Shown here piece after piece: positions 42,696 through 49,798 of a stretch of 49,798 nucleotides of DNA. Each line of letters opens with the position of its first letter. Positions within the stretch are counted from its first letter, which is position 1. Source of the DNA: Acinetobacter stercoris. GTDB taxonomy: Bacteria; Pseudomonadota; Gammaproteobacteria; Pseudomonadales; Moraxellaceae. Location of the stretch: the NCBI RefSeq assembly GCF_900323515.1, contig NZ_OOGT01000003.1, positions 1-49,798 of the forward strand, in the 5' to 3' direction. Position numbers and translations under genes: made by a program. The notes beneath the pieces are model-generated. The model did not search any database, was not told the origin of the DNA, and saw only the letters and a program-made list of their open reading frames with translations.

Positions 42696-44063
42696 ATGAC
42701 ATCTCGGCAACAACTCCTCCATCAACCGCACTTCTGGAAAACTTTTCTAATTTTTCTTTTGCCGTTGATTGCCACGAATATTTTGCAAAACCTTTCAGGA
42801 ACCATTAATACAGTATTCGTTGGGCAAATGATGGGAGTTGATGCCATTGCAGCAATTTCTGTATTTTTTCCTATCATGTTTTTTTTATTAGCCTTCATCA
42901 TTGGCTTATCTTCAGGAGCGACCGTACTCGTCGGACAAGCCTGGGGGGCTAAAAATATTGAAAAAGTCCGCAGTGTTGTTGGTTCAACCTTATTTTTAAC
43001 TCTGATAGGCGGATGTATTATCGCCCTGATGGGCGTGATATTTTCCAGAGATCTTTTACTGCTTTTAGGTATAGATCCCAAAGTGATGCACCTATCATTG
43101 CCCTATGTGCGATGGATGCTGGCTGGAAGTCCACTGCTGTTTGTCTATATCATTTACACCTCCATTTTACGTGGCGTCGGTGACAGTGTGACACCACTTA
43201 TTGCCTTGGGAATGACCAGTATTATTGGCGTTATTATCACGCCTGTGTTGATCGGTGGATACTTCGGTTTTCCTAAACTGGGCATCATCGCACCTGCTAT
43301 CGCAACAATCGTGGGTTATACTGCTGTTCTCATTTTTTTATACGTTTTCTTAAACAAACGAAATCATCCCTTAAAGCCTGATCGTCATTTGCTTAGCCAT
43401 ATTCGACATGACTCGGCATTAACTAAAATTATTCTACGTCTCAGCATTCCTACAGCCATCCAGATGGTTACGACCTCTATCGCTGGACTGGTGATCATTG
43501 GCTTGGTCAATCAATATGGCGCACATGCCACTGCTGCTTATGGTGCTGTCAATCAGGTACTCAATTACATTCAGTTTCCTGCCTTATCTATTGCTATTGC
43601 AGCCTCAATATTTGCAGCCCAAGCCATTGGTGCAGGAAAATCAGAACTGCTTTCTAAAGTGACAAAAACCGCTTTAGGTATGAATATTATTATTACAGGG
43701 ATTCTGATCAGTCTAGGTTATTTATTTTCCAAGTATTTAATGGCGCTGTTTATTACCGATGCAGATGTCATGGTACTCGGACAACAGTTATTATTTATCG
43801 TACTCTGGTCAATCTTGTTTTTTGGTGCAAGTGCCATTTTTGCCTCGATCATGCGGGCAAGCGGGACAGTAAATGTTCCAATGATGATTAATATCGGTTC
43901 AATTCTGTTGATTGAAATTCCTGCTGCATATTGTTTCAGCAAGATCTGGGGGTTACAAGGTATCTGGTATGGTTATGCACTTGCATTTTTCTCATTGTGT
44001 ATTTTACAGGGATTATATTTCCAGTTCATATGGAAAAAGAAAAAGATCCAGGCATTGATTTAA
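42696..44063 (+). CDS. MATE-family efflux transporter
   Basis: A 455-residue, 12-helix inner-membrane pump, probably cation/drug antiport (AbeM/NorM superfamily). It is recognised by FLLPLIATNILQNLSGTINTVFVGQMMGVDAIAAISVFFPIMFFLLAF and the matching second-half segment LSIPTAIQMVTTSIAGLVIIGLVNQYGAHATAAYGAVNQVLNYIQFPA (cited in parts). The head is short and basic. Substrates are not predictable. The ribosome binding site is weak. A 119-bp gap separates it from the aminotransferase, so it may have its own promoter. Confidence 0.9.
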   Translation: MTSRQQLLHQPHFWKTFLIFLLPLIATNILQNLSGTINTVFVGQMMGVDAIAAISVFFPIMFFLLAFIIGLSSGATVLVGQAWGAKNIEKVRSVVGSTLFLTLIGGCIIALMGVIFSRDLLLLLGIDPKVMHLSLPYVRWMLAGSPLLFVYIIYTSILRGVGDSVTPLIALGMTSIIGVIITPVLIGGYFGFPKLGIIAPAIATIVGYTAVLIFLYVFLNKRNHPLKPDRHLLSHIRHDSALTKIILRLSIPTAIQMVTTSIAGLVIIGLVNQYGAHATAAYGAVNQVLNYIQFPALSIAIAASIFAAQAIGAGKSELLSKVTKTALGMNIIITGILISLGYLFSKYLMALFITDADVMVLGQQLLFIVLWSILFFGASAIFASIMRASGTVNVPMMINIGSILLIEIPAAYCFSKIWGLQGIWYGYALAFFSLCILQGLYFQFIWKKKKIQALI

Positions 44064-44099
44064 ATTCAAATAAATCAAATACTTCATCTCAATGCAAAC

Positions 44100-44138
44100 A
44101 CTTAATCCATAATTTTTATATGGATTTAATTTAATCGT
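44100..44138 (+). terminator. Weak terminator-like hairpin after the MATE gene
   Basis: TTAATCCATA / TATGGATTTAA with an AT loop, followed by TTTAATTTAA. It is AT-rich and not certain. Confidence 0.4.
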
Positions 44139-44200
44139 ATTTCTCAGCCTCTGCATTCCTTGTTATAACCATTGCAAAACAAACAAGTAAGGCAATGATT

Positions 44201-45580
44201 ATGACTAAACGTCAACTTAAACTTGGGGCATTCATTCCAACCACTTCACAGCATGTTGCAGGATGGAGACATCCAGAGTCTCGTCCTCAGGATCATCTCA
44301 ATATCGATTATGCAATCGAACTGGTCAAAACAGCAGAACGTGGGCTATTTGATGCTTACTTTCTAGCGGATAGTCTTTCTTCTAATTGGGTAAATTGGGG
44401 ACAAAATACATCAAAAGCTCAAAAAGCATCAGGTCTTACAGACAAATCTGTATGCTTTGAGCCTGTCACACTATTTTCTGCACTTTCCGTAGTCACTAAA
44501 AATATCGGTTTTATCGCAACAGCATCAACAACATACGAAGATCCATATTTACTTGCACGCAAGTTTGCGTCTTTAGACCATATTAGTAAAGGACGTGCGG
44601 GGTGGAATGTCGTTACAACTTCTGCAGCAGATACTGCACGCAATTTTAATGTTGAAAAACATCCTGATGCAAAAACACGTTATGAACGTGCAGGTGAGTT
44701 TATTGAGGTCACCAAAAAGCTCTGGGATTCATGGGAAGATGATGCCTTCAAATACGATAAGATATCGGGACAATTTTTTGATGCTGAAAAAATACACGAG
44801 CCACTTCATCATGGAAAATATTTTCATATACAAGGCGCCCTAAATGTTTCTCGCCCACCACAGGGCTATCCTGTTATTGTGCAAGCAGGACAATCTGAAG
44901 ATGGCAGAGAACTTGCAGCCCAATATGCTGAAGTTATTTTTACTGCGCAACAGAGTTTAGAAGATGCCCAGTCTTTCTATCGTGACCTTAAAACCCGATT
45001 AAAAAAATATGGTCGACATACCGACGATCTTAAAATCATGCCTGGTGTTTCAGTATTTGTGGCAAAAACGGAACAAGAAGCCAAAGAGAAATACCAACTC
45101 TTAAATGACCTAATCCACCCTGAAGTTGGCTTGAGTTTACTGACTGGTTTGTCAGGTGGAATTAATTTATCCCAGTATGATCTAGATGCAGCATTTCCTA
45201 AGCTCAAAGATACTGAAATAAACTTTTCCAGTCGCCAGCAAATGATGATTGAAATCGCACATAAACATCAGTTTACGATCCGTCAGCTCTACGAATATAT
45301 TGCTTGTGCACGCGGTCACTGGACATTAATCGGTACACCTGAACAAGTTGTCGATCAACTGCAACTATGGTTTGAAAATGAAGCTGCTGATGGGTTTAAC
45401 ATCTTACCACCCACCACCCCAGCAGGTTTAAATGACTTTGTCGAATTTATTATACCTGAACTACAACGTCGCGGAATTTTCCGCACTGAATATGAAGGTA
45501 CTACCCTGCGTGAAAACTTGGGTTTAAAGCGCCCAGAAAACCAATATGTATTGGCTAAACAGGCTATTGCTGCATCCTAA
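44201..45580 (+). CDS. LLM-class flavin-dependent monooxygenase (NtaA/SnaA/DmoA-type)
   Basis: A two-component FMNH2-dependent monooxygenase of 459 residues with the TIM-barrel luciferase fold. The NtaA/DmoA subgroup is shown by LKLGAFIPTTSQHVAGWRHPES, the early AERGLFDAYFLADS, EPVTLFSALSVVTKNIGFIATASTTYEDPYLLARKFASLDHIS and GRAGWNVVTTS. The middle HEPLHHGKYFHIQGALNVSRPPQGYPVIVQAGQSEDG is also typical. Enzymes of this type open organosulfur or aminopolycarboxylate compounds. The flavin reductase is not in the window. Both ATG 44195 and 44201 are possible; 44201 sits about 8 nt after AAGG. Confidence 0.87.
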   Translation: MTKRQLKLGAFIPTTSQHVAGWRHPESRPQDHLNIDYAIELVKTAERGLFDAYFLADSLSSNWVNWGQNTSKAQKASGLTDKSVCFEPVTLFSALSVVTKNIGFIATASTTYEDPYLLARKFASLDHISKGRAGWNVVTTSAADTARNFNVEKHPDAKTRYERAGEFIEVTKKLWDSWEDDAFKYDKISGQFFDAEKIHEPLHHGKYFHIQGALNVSRPPQGYPVIVQAGQSEDGRELAAQYAEVIFTAQQSLEDAQSFYRDLKTRLKKYGRHTDDLKIMPGVSVFVAKTEQEAKEKYQLLNDLIHPEVGLSLLTGLSGGINLSQYDLDAAFPKLKDTEINFSSRQQMMIEIAHKHQFTIRQLYEYIACARGHWTLIGTPEQVVDQLQLWFENEAADGFNILPPTTPAGLNDFVEFIIPELQRRGIFRTEYEGTTLRENLGLKRPENQYVLAKQAIAAS

Positions 45581-45586
45581 TCTCCT

Positions 45587-45625
45587 TAAAAAAAGACCGC
45601 TCAGAATTGAGCGGTCTTTTTTATA
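45587..45625. terminator. Bidirectional intrinsic terminator
   Basis: AAAAAGACCGCTCA-gaat-TGAGCGGTCTTTTTT between the convergent monooxygenase and SDR genes; a very strong stem. Confidence 0.93.
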
Positions 45626-45637
45626 TCTATATCTTAT

Positions 45638-46486
45638 CTAGTTTTTTGGTTCCAGACGCTTGCTTAACCTGGTCGCAAAAGCCACGACTCTTTGATAGCC
45701 CGTTGGTAAAACACGTTGCATGATGTCAATTGTTTTTGCATCGTTACCGATCAATAAACGACGCTTGTTTTTCAATACCGCATCTAAAATTTCCTGAGAT
45801 GCTTCCACAGCAGGTTTGCGTAAAAGCTTATTAAATGCTCTAGCTGATTTATCCGGATTCATTCCCAGAGAACGTAAACTATCATTCATACGTGCGTTAT
45901 TGGCAATGTTGGTACGAATCCCGCCTGGATGTACACAAAGTGCACTCACACCACTATTTTCCAGATCAAGTTCCTGACGCAGTGACTCAGTAAAACCACG
46001 TACAGCAAATTTGGTTGCATTATAAGCCGATTGTGTCGGTTGAGCAGTTAACCCAAACAGACTGGAAATATTGATGATATGCCCATCACCAGTTTTCTTT
46101 ATGTACGGTAAAAACTCTTTTGTTCCATACACTACGCCCCAGAAGTTAATTCCAACAATCCATTCTAACTCTTCGTACGTTTCACCCTCTACTGTGGCAC
46201 CCAGCGCAACACCAGCGTTGTTAAAAATCATATTTACAGAACCATGATTTTGAACAGTTTCCTCTGCCCAGACTTTCATCTCGTCACGGTTAGCAACATT
46301 GACTTTTTTAGACGTCACCCGAACATTATAAGGCTTGACCAATTCAACAGTTTCAGCCAAACCTTTTTCGTTTACATCACTTAAAGAAAGATGACAACCT
46401 TGCTTTGCAAGTAAATAAGCAAGTTGTTGACCCATACCTGAGCCTGCACCAGTAATCGCAGCAACTTTATTTTTAAAATTTTTCAT
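45638..46486 (-). CDS. Short-chain dehydrogenase/reductase (SDR)
   Basis: An NAD(P)H-dependent oxidoreductase of 282 residues. The cofactor loop is AAITGAGSGMGQQLAYLLAKQG (TGxxxGxG, about 9-20). NNAG follows (about 89). The catalytic Ser is in INISSLFG, and the Tyr-Lys pair is in YNATKFAVRGF (YxxxK, about 157-161). It is a classical SDR with an extended C-terminus. ATG at 46486 follows AAGGAA, so ten upstream codons are discarded. It is divergent from a TetR regulator and has a palindrome over its promoter, so probably induced by a ligand of that regulator. The substrate is unknown. Confidence 0.9.
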   Translation of the reverse strand: MKNFKNKVAAITGAGSGMGQQLAYLLAKQGCHLSLSDVNEKGLAETVELVKPYNVRVTSKKVNVANRDEMKVWAEETVQNHGSVNMIFNNAGVALGATVEGETYEELEWIVGINFWGVVYGTKEFLPYIKKTGDGHIINISSLFGLTAQPTQSAYNATKFAVRGFTESLRQELDLENSGVSALCVHPGGIRTNIANNARMNDSLRSLGMNPDKSARAFNKLLRKPAVEASQEILDAVLKNKRRLLIGNDAKTIDIMQRVLPTGYQRVVAFATRLSKRLEPKN

Positions 46487-46545
46487 CGTGTTTCCTTGTT
46501 TGAATTCTATGCACACATAACCTTGATGTGCAACTCACGAATATC

Positions 46546-46574
46546 ACTATAAATTTGACAATTATTATTGTCAA
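46546..46574 (-). promoter_or_regulatory. SDR promoter with overlapping palindromic operator
   Basis: On the minus strand, TTGACA (46569-46574), 17-bp spacer, TATAGT (46546-46551). The palindrome TTGACAAT-N4-ATTGTCAA (46555-46574) covers the -35 and spacer. Its size and place fit a TetR-family repressor encoded by the divergent gene. Confidence 0.75.
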
Positions 46575-46721
46575 TATAACAAAAAGATGTTTTATTATCC
46601 TAAAGGGTCAACCCATATCATTACGTTTCAGGAGATGTATAGATTTATGCGTTTGAATATATTGAGAGATCGAATAAGATACTGACCATTGAAATAAACT
46701 TAAAATTTTTGATGTATATTG

Positions 46722-47402
46722 ATGATGACACCTGAATCTGCGGAAAAAGCTGAAAAAGCCAAAAAAAGTAATAAAGAACGTCAGTTCAAAGGTATGTCCT
46801 TAACTGAGAGAAAGGAGCTTCGTCGAGAAAAACTGATTGAGGCAGGTATAGAGGCATATGGAACGCACGGTTTTTTTTCAGTCACAGTCAAAGATATCTG
46901 TAATGAAGCCAAACTGACTGAACGATATTTTTATGAATCTTTTAAAAAGAGTGAAGAACTCTTTCAAACTATCTTTCTACAGCTCATTGAATCCTTACAA
47001 CAAAATGTAATGCAGGCGGTTATGAAAGCCTCCCCCGATCCCAGGATCATGATTCATGAAGGCTTAACAGCTCTTTTTAGTATGTTACAGAATGATCCGC
47101 GTATGGCACGGATTATTTACATTGATGCCATGCTGGTTCAAGAGTTGCATAATCACGCAACTATTCACGAAACTATGGGGCGTTTTGATCGTATGATTCA
47201 TGCCTTTGTCATGTTAATGTTACCGCATTTAGATCGTACTGAAAAAGAAATATCTTTGGTTGCAACCGGTTTAAATGGTTATGTCACTCAAATTGCCATC
47301 CGTTGGGTAACAGGCGGGTTTAAACACTCTATGGATGATATTCTGACCGCTTGTGAAACAGTTTTTTTATCTTTAGTAGAAAATTTTTCAAAAAAAGTCT
47401 GA
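46722..47402 (+). CDS. TetR/AcrR-family transcriptional regulator
   Basis: A 226-residue regulator. The charged N-terminus (EKAEKAKKSNKERQFKGMSLTERKELRREKL) leads into a TetR helix-turn-helix: LIEAGIEAYGTHGFFSVTVKDICNEAKLTERYFYESFKKSEELF (about 35-80; GTHGFFSVTVKDI and the recognition helix LTERYFYESF). The C-terminal ligand domain is helical and hydrophobic. The frame begins with TTG-ATG-ATG; I place the start at the first ATG. No Shine-Dalgarno is visible. It is divergent from the SDR gene and likely controls it through the palindrome at 46555-46574. Confidence 0.88.
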   Translation: MMTPESAEKAEKAKKSNKERQFKGMSLTERKELRREKLIEAGIEAYGTHGFFSVTVKDICNEAKLTERYFYESFKKSEELFQTIFLQLIESLQQNVMQAVMKASPDPRIMIHEGLTALFSMLQNDPRMARIIYIDAMLVQELHNHATIHETMGRFDRMIHAFVMLMLPHLDRTEKEISLVATGLNGYVTQIAIRWVTGGFKHSMDDILTACETVFLSLVENFSKKV

Positions 47403-47584
47403 TCGTCATGAAATTGTCAAAAAATTCTTTTATGCACAAAAAATATATTCAATATCTTGAATTAACTTAACTTAATATTGATTTTTGAAATATTTACAGA
47501 AAATACATGACAAAGAATTGTCACATTTTATTGCAAACATGACCTATATGGGCTTTTTTGCAATGATACTGTCATAATTAGTCT

Positions 47585-47606
47585 TTGTAATAAGCCTGTC
47601 ATAAAT
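47585..47606 (+). promoter_or_regulatory. Pho box upstream of phoB
   Basis: Two adjacent 11-bp repeats: TTGTAATAAGC (7 of 11 to consensus) and CTGTCATAAAT (exact). A third half-site CTGTCATAATT lies at 47569-47579. It is about 40-75 bp before the phoB start, consistent with autoregulation by phospho-PhoB. Confidence 0.65.
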
Positions 47607-47644
47607 AAAAAACGGTTCACCGTTCATTACTAGGATATTGCGTT

Positions 47645-48355
47645 GTGAAAGATGACTATATATTAATCGTCGATGACGAACTTCCAATTCGTGAGATGAT
47701 CCATACCTCTTTGGATATGGCAGGCTTTCAATGTTTACAAGCCGAAGATGCAAAACAAGCCCATCAAATGATCGTGGATCAGCGTCCGGCGCTTATTCTT
47801 TTGGACTGGATGATGCCAGGTGGCGTAAGTGGTGTTGATCTATGTCGCCGCTTAAAACGTGATGAAAATCTTGCAGAAATTCCAGTGATTATGCTCACGG
47901 CACGTGGAGAAGAAGATCACAAAGTTCAAGGTCTGGATGCAGGTGCCGATGATTACATGACCAAACCATTCTCTACTCGAGAGTTGGTTTCACGTATCAA
48001 GGCCGTTCTACGCCGTGCCAATGCCTTAAGTGGTGAAAAGACCATTGATGCAAATGGATTGGTACTTGATCCAGTTAGCCAGCGTGTTAGCTTTGGTCAA
48101 AGCATATTAGACATGGGACCAACTGAATATCGTTTACTTGCATTCTTCATGACTCACCCTGAGCGTGCTTATACGCGTGCCCAACTCTTGGATCAGGTTT
48201 GGGGGGGAAATGTTTATATTGAAGATAGAACGATCGATGTTCATATTCGCCGTTTACGAAAAGTTTTGGAACCATATGGTGCAGATCGTTATGTGCAAAC
48301 CGTTCGTGGTACTGGCTACCGCTTTTCTACACGTGCAGATGTCGCTTTAGGTTAA
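47645..48355 (+). CDS. phoB: Phosphate-response regulator PhoB
   Basis: An OmpR-family response regulator of 236 residues that activates the phosphate-starvation regulon. The receiver domain (about 1-120) has the acidic pocket IVDDELP, the phosphorylation site in [14 protein letters not shown] (D54) and the Lys of [10 protein letters not shown] (about 106). The winged helix-turn-helix (about 135-230) has [29 protein letters not shown] and VRGTGYRFS. The start is GTG with AGGA at 9 nt. It is upstream of phoR by 25 bp, and the Pho box in the promoter supports the PhoB identity over other OmpR-type regulators. Confidence 0.95.
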   Translation: MKDDYILIVDDELPIREMIHTSLDMAGFQCLQAEDAKQAHQMIVDQRPALILLDWMMPGGVSGVDLCRRLKRDENLAEIPVIMLTARGEEDHKVQGLDAGADDYMTKPFSTRELVSRIKAVLRRANALSGEKTIDANGLVLDPVSQRVSFGQSILDMGPTEYRLLAFFMTHPERAYTRAQLLDQVWGGNVYIEDRTIDVHIRRLRKVLEPYGADRYVQTVRGTGYRFSTRADVALG

Positions 48356-48380
48356 CTTTTACTCAGGTAAACAATATTTT

Positions 48381-49736
48381 ATGTACGAACCCTACCCTGT
48401 CCCTGATCTGGCACGTGAACATAAGAAATTTCGTTACAGCAGTTTGTGGACATTTGCTAAACAAGATTTACGCCTCTTGGCATTTCTATTAGTCATTGGT
48501 GGATTTATCGGTTTGGGGATTGGGTATTTCTGGGGATGTATTTTACTTGCAGTTGCTACTTTCTTTGCCTTACAGTTGAGATCACTGTATCTCGTCAATG
48601 ACTGGATTTCAAATCGCCCTTATGATGCCCCACCAAATCTTGACGGTATCTGGGGAGCTCTGCTTTTCAATGTTTACCGTGCCCAACGTCAGGAACGAAT
48701 CGTACAGGCCGAAATGGTAGGTTTAATTGATCGTGCCCAATCATCTCTCGTGGCTTTGGCTGAAGCAGTAGTATTGACAGATGAGTTACATCAGATCGAA
48801 TGGTGGAATCCTGCTGCTGAAAAACTTTTAGGTATTCAGCCTCTTGATCGTGGGCGTAATATTTTAACCATTATCCGGCAACCCAGTTTTATTGAGTATT
48901 TTAATAATATCGATAAATCGCCAGATGGAATTAAAATTAAATCCTCGATTTATGAAGAACATTATGTACAAATCAAACTGACCCGATTTGGTAGTGAAAG
49001 TCGCTTATTGGTCGCTTATGATGTGACTCGCATGCATAACCTGGAACAGATGCGTAAGGATTTTGTAGACAACATTTCACATGAACTACGCACACCTCTT
49101 ACTGTCTTGAGCGGTTATATTGAAACATTCACTGATCAGGAAGATCTTAATCCAAGGTGGAAGCGTGCTTTTGATCAAATGCAAGCACAAACCAAACGCA
49201 TGAATGCCTTGGTTAATGATTTATTACTTCTATCCCGTTTGGAAAATAATAAACAGATTGCCAAAAATCAGATCATTGAAATGCCTAGTCTGATGAACCA
49301 GTTATTTGATGATGCTCAAGCCTATAACGTGGACTATGGGCATACCCTCAATCTGGATATTGATAGCCATTGTGATCTCATCGGATCAGATATGGAGCTT
49401 GCAAGTGCATTTAGTAACCTGATAACCAATGCTATCAAATATACCCCTAAAGGTGGCACGATCACCATAGGCTGGCATGATGATGGTGAACATGGTTATT
49501 TTACCGTCCAAGACACAGGCATAGGCATAGACCCTAAGCACTTACCACGCTTAACTGAACGTTTTTATCGGGTTGACAGTGCCCGTAGCCGCCAAACGGG
49601 AGGAACTGGTTTAGGGCTTGCTATCGTAAAACATGTATTGATGCAACATGGAGCATATCTGGAAGTCGAATCTAAAGAAGGTGAAGGTTCAATCTTTAAA
49701 GCAGTCTTCCCTAAAAATCGCTTATATTTTGTTTAA
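48381..49736 (+). CDS. phoR: Phosphate-sensing histidine kinase PhoR
   Basis: A membrane sensor kinase of 451 residues, partner of PhoB. Two N-terminal membrane helices (about 28-65) are followed by a PAS domain (about 115-205, ALAEAVVLTDELHQIEWWNPAAEKLLG). The HisKA dimerisation domain has the phospho-acceptor His in DFVDNISHELRTPLTVLSGYI (about 235). The ATPase domain has NLITNAIKYTPKGG (N box), VQDTGIGI (G1) and GTGLGLAIVKHVL (G2). The absence of a large periplasmic domain is typical of PhoR, which senses through the Pst/PhoU system. It follows phoB after 25 bp. Confidence 0.95.
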   Translation: MYEPYPVPDLAREHKKFRYSSLWTFAKQDLRLLAFLLVIGGFIGLGIGYFWGCILLAVATFFALQLRSLYLVNDWISNRPYDAPPNLDGIWGALLFNVYRAQRQERIVQAEMVGLIDRAQSSLVALAEAVVLTDELHQIEWWNPAAEKLLGIQPLDRGRNILTIIRQPSFIEYFNNIDKSPDGIKIKSSIYEEHYVQIKLTRFGSESRLLVAYDVTRMHNLEQMRKDFVDNISHELRTPLTVLSGYIETFTDQEDLNPRWKRAFDQMQAQTKRMNALVNDLLLLSRLENNKQIAKNQIIEMPSLMNQLFDDAQAYNVDYGHTLNLDIDSHCDLIGSDMELASAFSNLITNAIKYTPKGGTITIGWHDDGEHGYFTVQDTGIGIDPKHLPRLTERFYRVDSARSRQTGGTGLGLAIVKHVLMQHGAYLEVESKEGEGSIFKAVFPKNRLYFV

Positions 49737-49763
49737 TATATATTAAACAAGCAAATAAAGTAT

Positions 49764-49798
49764 AAGGTGCTATTTTAAAATAGCACCTTATATAAAAT
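49764..49798 (+). terminator. Hairpin at the end of phoB-phoR
   Basis: AAGGTGCTATTTT / AAAATAGCACCTT, a perfect 26-nt palindrome, then ATATAAAAT. A terminator is likely, but the window ends too soon to see the full tail. Confidence 0.6.

Noticed and set aside
42722-43081. 119-codon minus-strand frame
   Set aside because: Antisense to the first helices of the MATE transporter; no start signal or motif.

Overview
The window looks like an ordinary chromosomal segment of an Acinetobacter (Moraxellaceae, Gammaproteobacteria). It is AT-rich, and its gene neighbourhoods are those of that genus: a shortened division/cell-wall run murG-murC-ddl-ftsQ-ftsA-ftsZ followed by lpxC, dciA facing lpxC, pyrE divergent from crc, parE behind a YqiA-type esterase, and phoB-phoR. 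The genus call is inferred from gene content and protein character, not from a database match. I see no tRNA, rRNA, insertion sequence, prophage or CRISPR array.

Layout. 1-3.3 kb: a cysteine-cluster protein, a di-iron MBL-fold protein, a GDT1-type manganese exporter under a yybP-ykoY (Mn2+) riboswitch, and an unrecognised GGGPS-motif protein. 3.3-8.0 kb: aceE-aceF of pyruvate dehydrogenase. 8.2-9.5 kb: a secreted M23 peptidase and the helicase-loader gene dciA, divergent. 9.6-17.7 kb: lpxC, ftsZ, ftsA, ftsQ, ddl, murC and murG, all on the minus strand. 18-26.2 kb: an MFS transporter, gshB, small proteins, pyrE/crc, an apparent CsrB/RsmZ-type small RNA, an ArsC/Spx-like protein, a DUF2147 protein, an HSL-type hydrolase and azoR. 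26.4-32.3 kb: a glutathione S-transferase, several outer-membrane proteins, an ankyrin-like protein, a ribosome hibernation factor, an acetyltransferase and a frameshifted DUF1877 gene. 32.4-38.7 kb: parE-yqiA, a lipase-like protein, dsbB and gshA. 38.9-45.6 kb: six plus-strand genes (DUF924, lipoprotein, DUF445, aminotransferase, MATE pump, flavin monooxygenase). 45.6-49.8 kb: an SDR gene divergent from a TetR regulator, with a promoter/operator between them, then phoB-phoR behind a Pho box.

The best candidate for something undescribed is the intergenic RNA at about 23195-23351, just downstream of crc. It has nine GGA motifs in about 120 nt. Four sit in hairpin loops, including an 11-bp perfect stem with an AGGA tetraloop and the loop of the terminator itself. 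This is the architecture of CsrA/RsmA-sequestering RNAs. The leader of the M23 peptidase gene in the same window carries a hairpin with an AGGA loop directly upstream of its ribosome binding site, as expected for a CsrA target. Other points worth checking are the single-base frameshift in the DUF1877 gene, the palindromic operator over a near-consensus promoter upstream of the SDR gene, CRP-like palindromes, and a sigma-54-like site upstream of ompW.

Several genes have in-frame TTG codons upstream of an ATG that is better placed relative to a ribosome binding site. In those cases I chose the ATG and say so.
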